This document shows, one piece after another, positions 6,051 through 7,051 of a DNA stretch of 7,051 nucleotides; the stretch's first letter is position 1; every line of letters begins with the position of its first letter. Origin of the DNA: Rhizobacter sp. Lineage in GTDB: Bacteria; Pseudomonadota; Gammaproteobacteria; Burkholderiales; Burkholderiaceae_C. The stretch spans positions 1 to 7,051 of the forward strand of contig JANYBE010000044.1 of the NCBI GenBank assembly GCA_025360945.1, in the 5' to 3' direction. The notes below the pieces were generated by a model that did not search any database, was not told where the DNA came from, and saw nothing but the letters and a program-made list of their open reading frames with translations. The translations under genes and the position numbers were made by a program.

Positions 6051-7051
6051 GCGGTCTCGGCGACTTGCACCTCGACGAGGCAGTCGTAAAAGCTCGGTGC
6101 GCGGCCGATGTCGGTGAGCCGCTGATGCGTCAGCTCGTTGACATTGGTGCCGGCCGCGCCGAGCTTGCGCCACCACACGCCCAGGCCGTTGACGACGCCG
6201 GGCCGCGCGCGCCTGTTCACGACCGCCTTGCACAGGTAGCTGCCGCGGTCGTTGAACACGCGCACCATCTGACCGCCGCCGATGCCACGGTCCCGCGCAT
6301 CGACCTCGCTCATCTCGACGATCGGCTCTCCTTCGATGTCGCGCAGACTCTTCACGTTGACGAAGCTGGAGTTCAGGAAGTTGCGCGCGGGCGGCGAGAT
6401 CATCGCAAGCGGGTATTGCGCCGCCAACTCGGGGGCACTCGCGACCGACTCGTAGTTCGCGACGAAGTCGGGCACGCCGAAGTCGGCTGAATCAATGATG
6501 CAGCGTCCGCTTGCGGTCGGGAAGCCGCCCTGGGCGAGTGGCGCATCGGCGATCGGCAGCTTGAGCCAGCCCTGTTCGCGCAGCGCGGCGAAGTCGATCA
6601 GCTCGGGCTTGAACGCCGTGCGCGCGAGCGTCTCGTCATCGTCGGCGAAGCACGCATCGGCGAAACCCATGCGTGCGGCCAGTTCGCGAAAGATCTGCGT
6701 GTTCGGCTTCGCCTCGCCGAGCGGCGCCACCGCCGGCTCGTTGATCATCGCGTAGGTGTGGCCGTAGCTGGTGTGCACGTCCAGGTGTTCGAGCTGCGTC
6801 GTGGCTGGCAGCACGTAGTCGGCGTGGTCGGCCGTATCGGTCATGAAGTGCTCAAGCACGACGGTGAACAGGTCGTCGCGCGCGAAACCGCGCACCACCT
6901 GGGTCGAATCGGGTGCGACCGCCACCGGGTTGCTGTTGTAGACGATCAGGGCTTCGATCTTCGGCCCGAATGCGGGCGACGTTTCACGCAGCAGGTCGTC
7001 GCCGATGGTGCTCATGTTGATGCTGCGCGGCCGGTGCGCACCGAGCAAGTC
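6047..7051 (-). CDS. Molybdopterin oxidoreductase, DMSO-reductase family (C-terminal part, cut by window edge)
   Basis: The last 334 residues of a large molybdenum or tungsten enzyme using a bis-pterin guanine dinucleotide cofactor; the start lies beyond position 7051. The visible part opens in the catalytic domain (GAHRPRSINMSTIGDDLL, then IEALIVYNSNPVAVAPD, a typical pterin-contacting stretch, and MTDTADHADYVLPATTQLEH). From about residue 212 it enters the C-terminal molybdopterin dinucleotide-binding domain: SPPARNFLNSSF, then EVDARDRGIGGGQMVRVFNDRGS and ARPGVVNGLGVWWR. It ends with NELTHQRLTDIGRAPSFYDCLVEV, the normal family ending, so the C-terminus is complete. The N-terminal iron-sulphur motif is outside the window, so the exact subtype (formate dehydrogenase-like, nitrate reductase-like or other) and substrate are undetermined. 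It is first of three minus-strand genes and overlaps the aminopeptidase start by four bases. Confidence 0.93.
   Translation of the reverse strand, partial: DLLGAHRPRSINMSTIGDDLLRETSPAFGPKIEALIVYNSNPVAVAPDSTQVVRGFARDDLFTVVLEHFMTDTADHADYVLPATTQLEHLDVHTSYGHTYAMINEPAVAPLGEAKPNTQIFRELAARMGFADACFADDDETLARTAFKPELIDFAALREQGWLKLPIADAPLAQGGFPTASGRCIIDSADFGVPDFVANYESVASAPELAAQYPLAMISPPARNFLNSSFVNVKSLRDIEGEPIVEMSEVDARDRGIGGGQMVRVFNDRGSYLCKAVVNRRARPGVVNGLGVWWRKLGAAGTNVNELTHQRLTDIGRAPSFYDCLVEVQVAETA

Noticed and set aside
6051..6233. N-terminal extension of the aminopeptidase frame
   Set aside because: It overlaps the oxidoreductase gene, is Arg/Gln-rich, and would place the export signal far inside the protein; the GTG at 6050 gives a normal signal start.
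6047..7048. Oxidoreductase treated as a complete 333-residue gene starting at 7048
   Set aside because: The codon there is TTG inside the catalytic domain, the frame stays open to the window edge, and family members are about twice this length.

Overview
The window is GC-rich, densely packed proteobacterial chromosome, with the codon use and gene content of a high-GC beta- or gammaproteobacterium. Burkholderiales-type lineages fit best: the order molybdopterin oxidoreductase, predicted aminopeptidase, polyhydroxyalkanoic acid (PHA) system protein, and the nearby wax ester synthase (WS/DGAT) and acyl-CoA-binding protein, are things I associate with that group. This placement is inference from gene content. 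No tRNA, rRNA, insertion sequence, CRISPR array or phage gene was seen.

Layout. (1) Positions 1-1217, minus strand: a two-gene ABC-2 exporter of the YadG/YadH type, ATPase first, then a permease cut by the window edge; the two genes overlap as ATGA. (2) Positions 1332-2775, plus strand: a TetR-family regulator divergent from the exporter, followed after one base by a tetratricopeptide-repeat (TPR) protein. (3) Positions 2841-4268, minus strand: a full-length WS/DGAT with an intact HHxxxDG motif, convergent with the TPR gene. (4) Positions 4365-4619, plus strand: an acyl-CoA-binding protein divergent from WS/DGAT across a 96-base gap. (5) Positions 4626-7051, minus strand, transcribed right to left: C-terminal part of a molybdopterin oxidoreductase, then a predicted lipoprotein aminopeptidase with an HELAH motif (GTGA overlap), then a small PHA-system protein with a Lys/Ala-rich tail.

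How the genes may work together. The centre looks like a small storage-lipid neighbourhood: an acyl-CoA carrier beside an acyl-CoA-consuming acyltransferase that makes wax esters or triacylglycerol, with a PHA-granule-associated protein next door. The TetR regulator is placed to control the exporter and itself plus the TPR gene, but its ligand cannot be read from the sequence. The oxidoreductase, aminopeptidase and PHA-system genes look like one translationally coupled unit, although no shared biochemistry is apparent.

Every sizeable gene falls into a family I recognise. I did not find a convincing undescribed system. The most interesting points are the storage-lipid gene cluster, the uncharacterised TPR protein, and the basic tail of the PHA-system protein.
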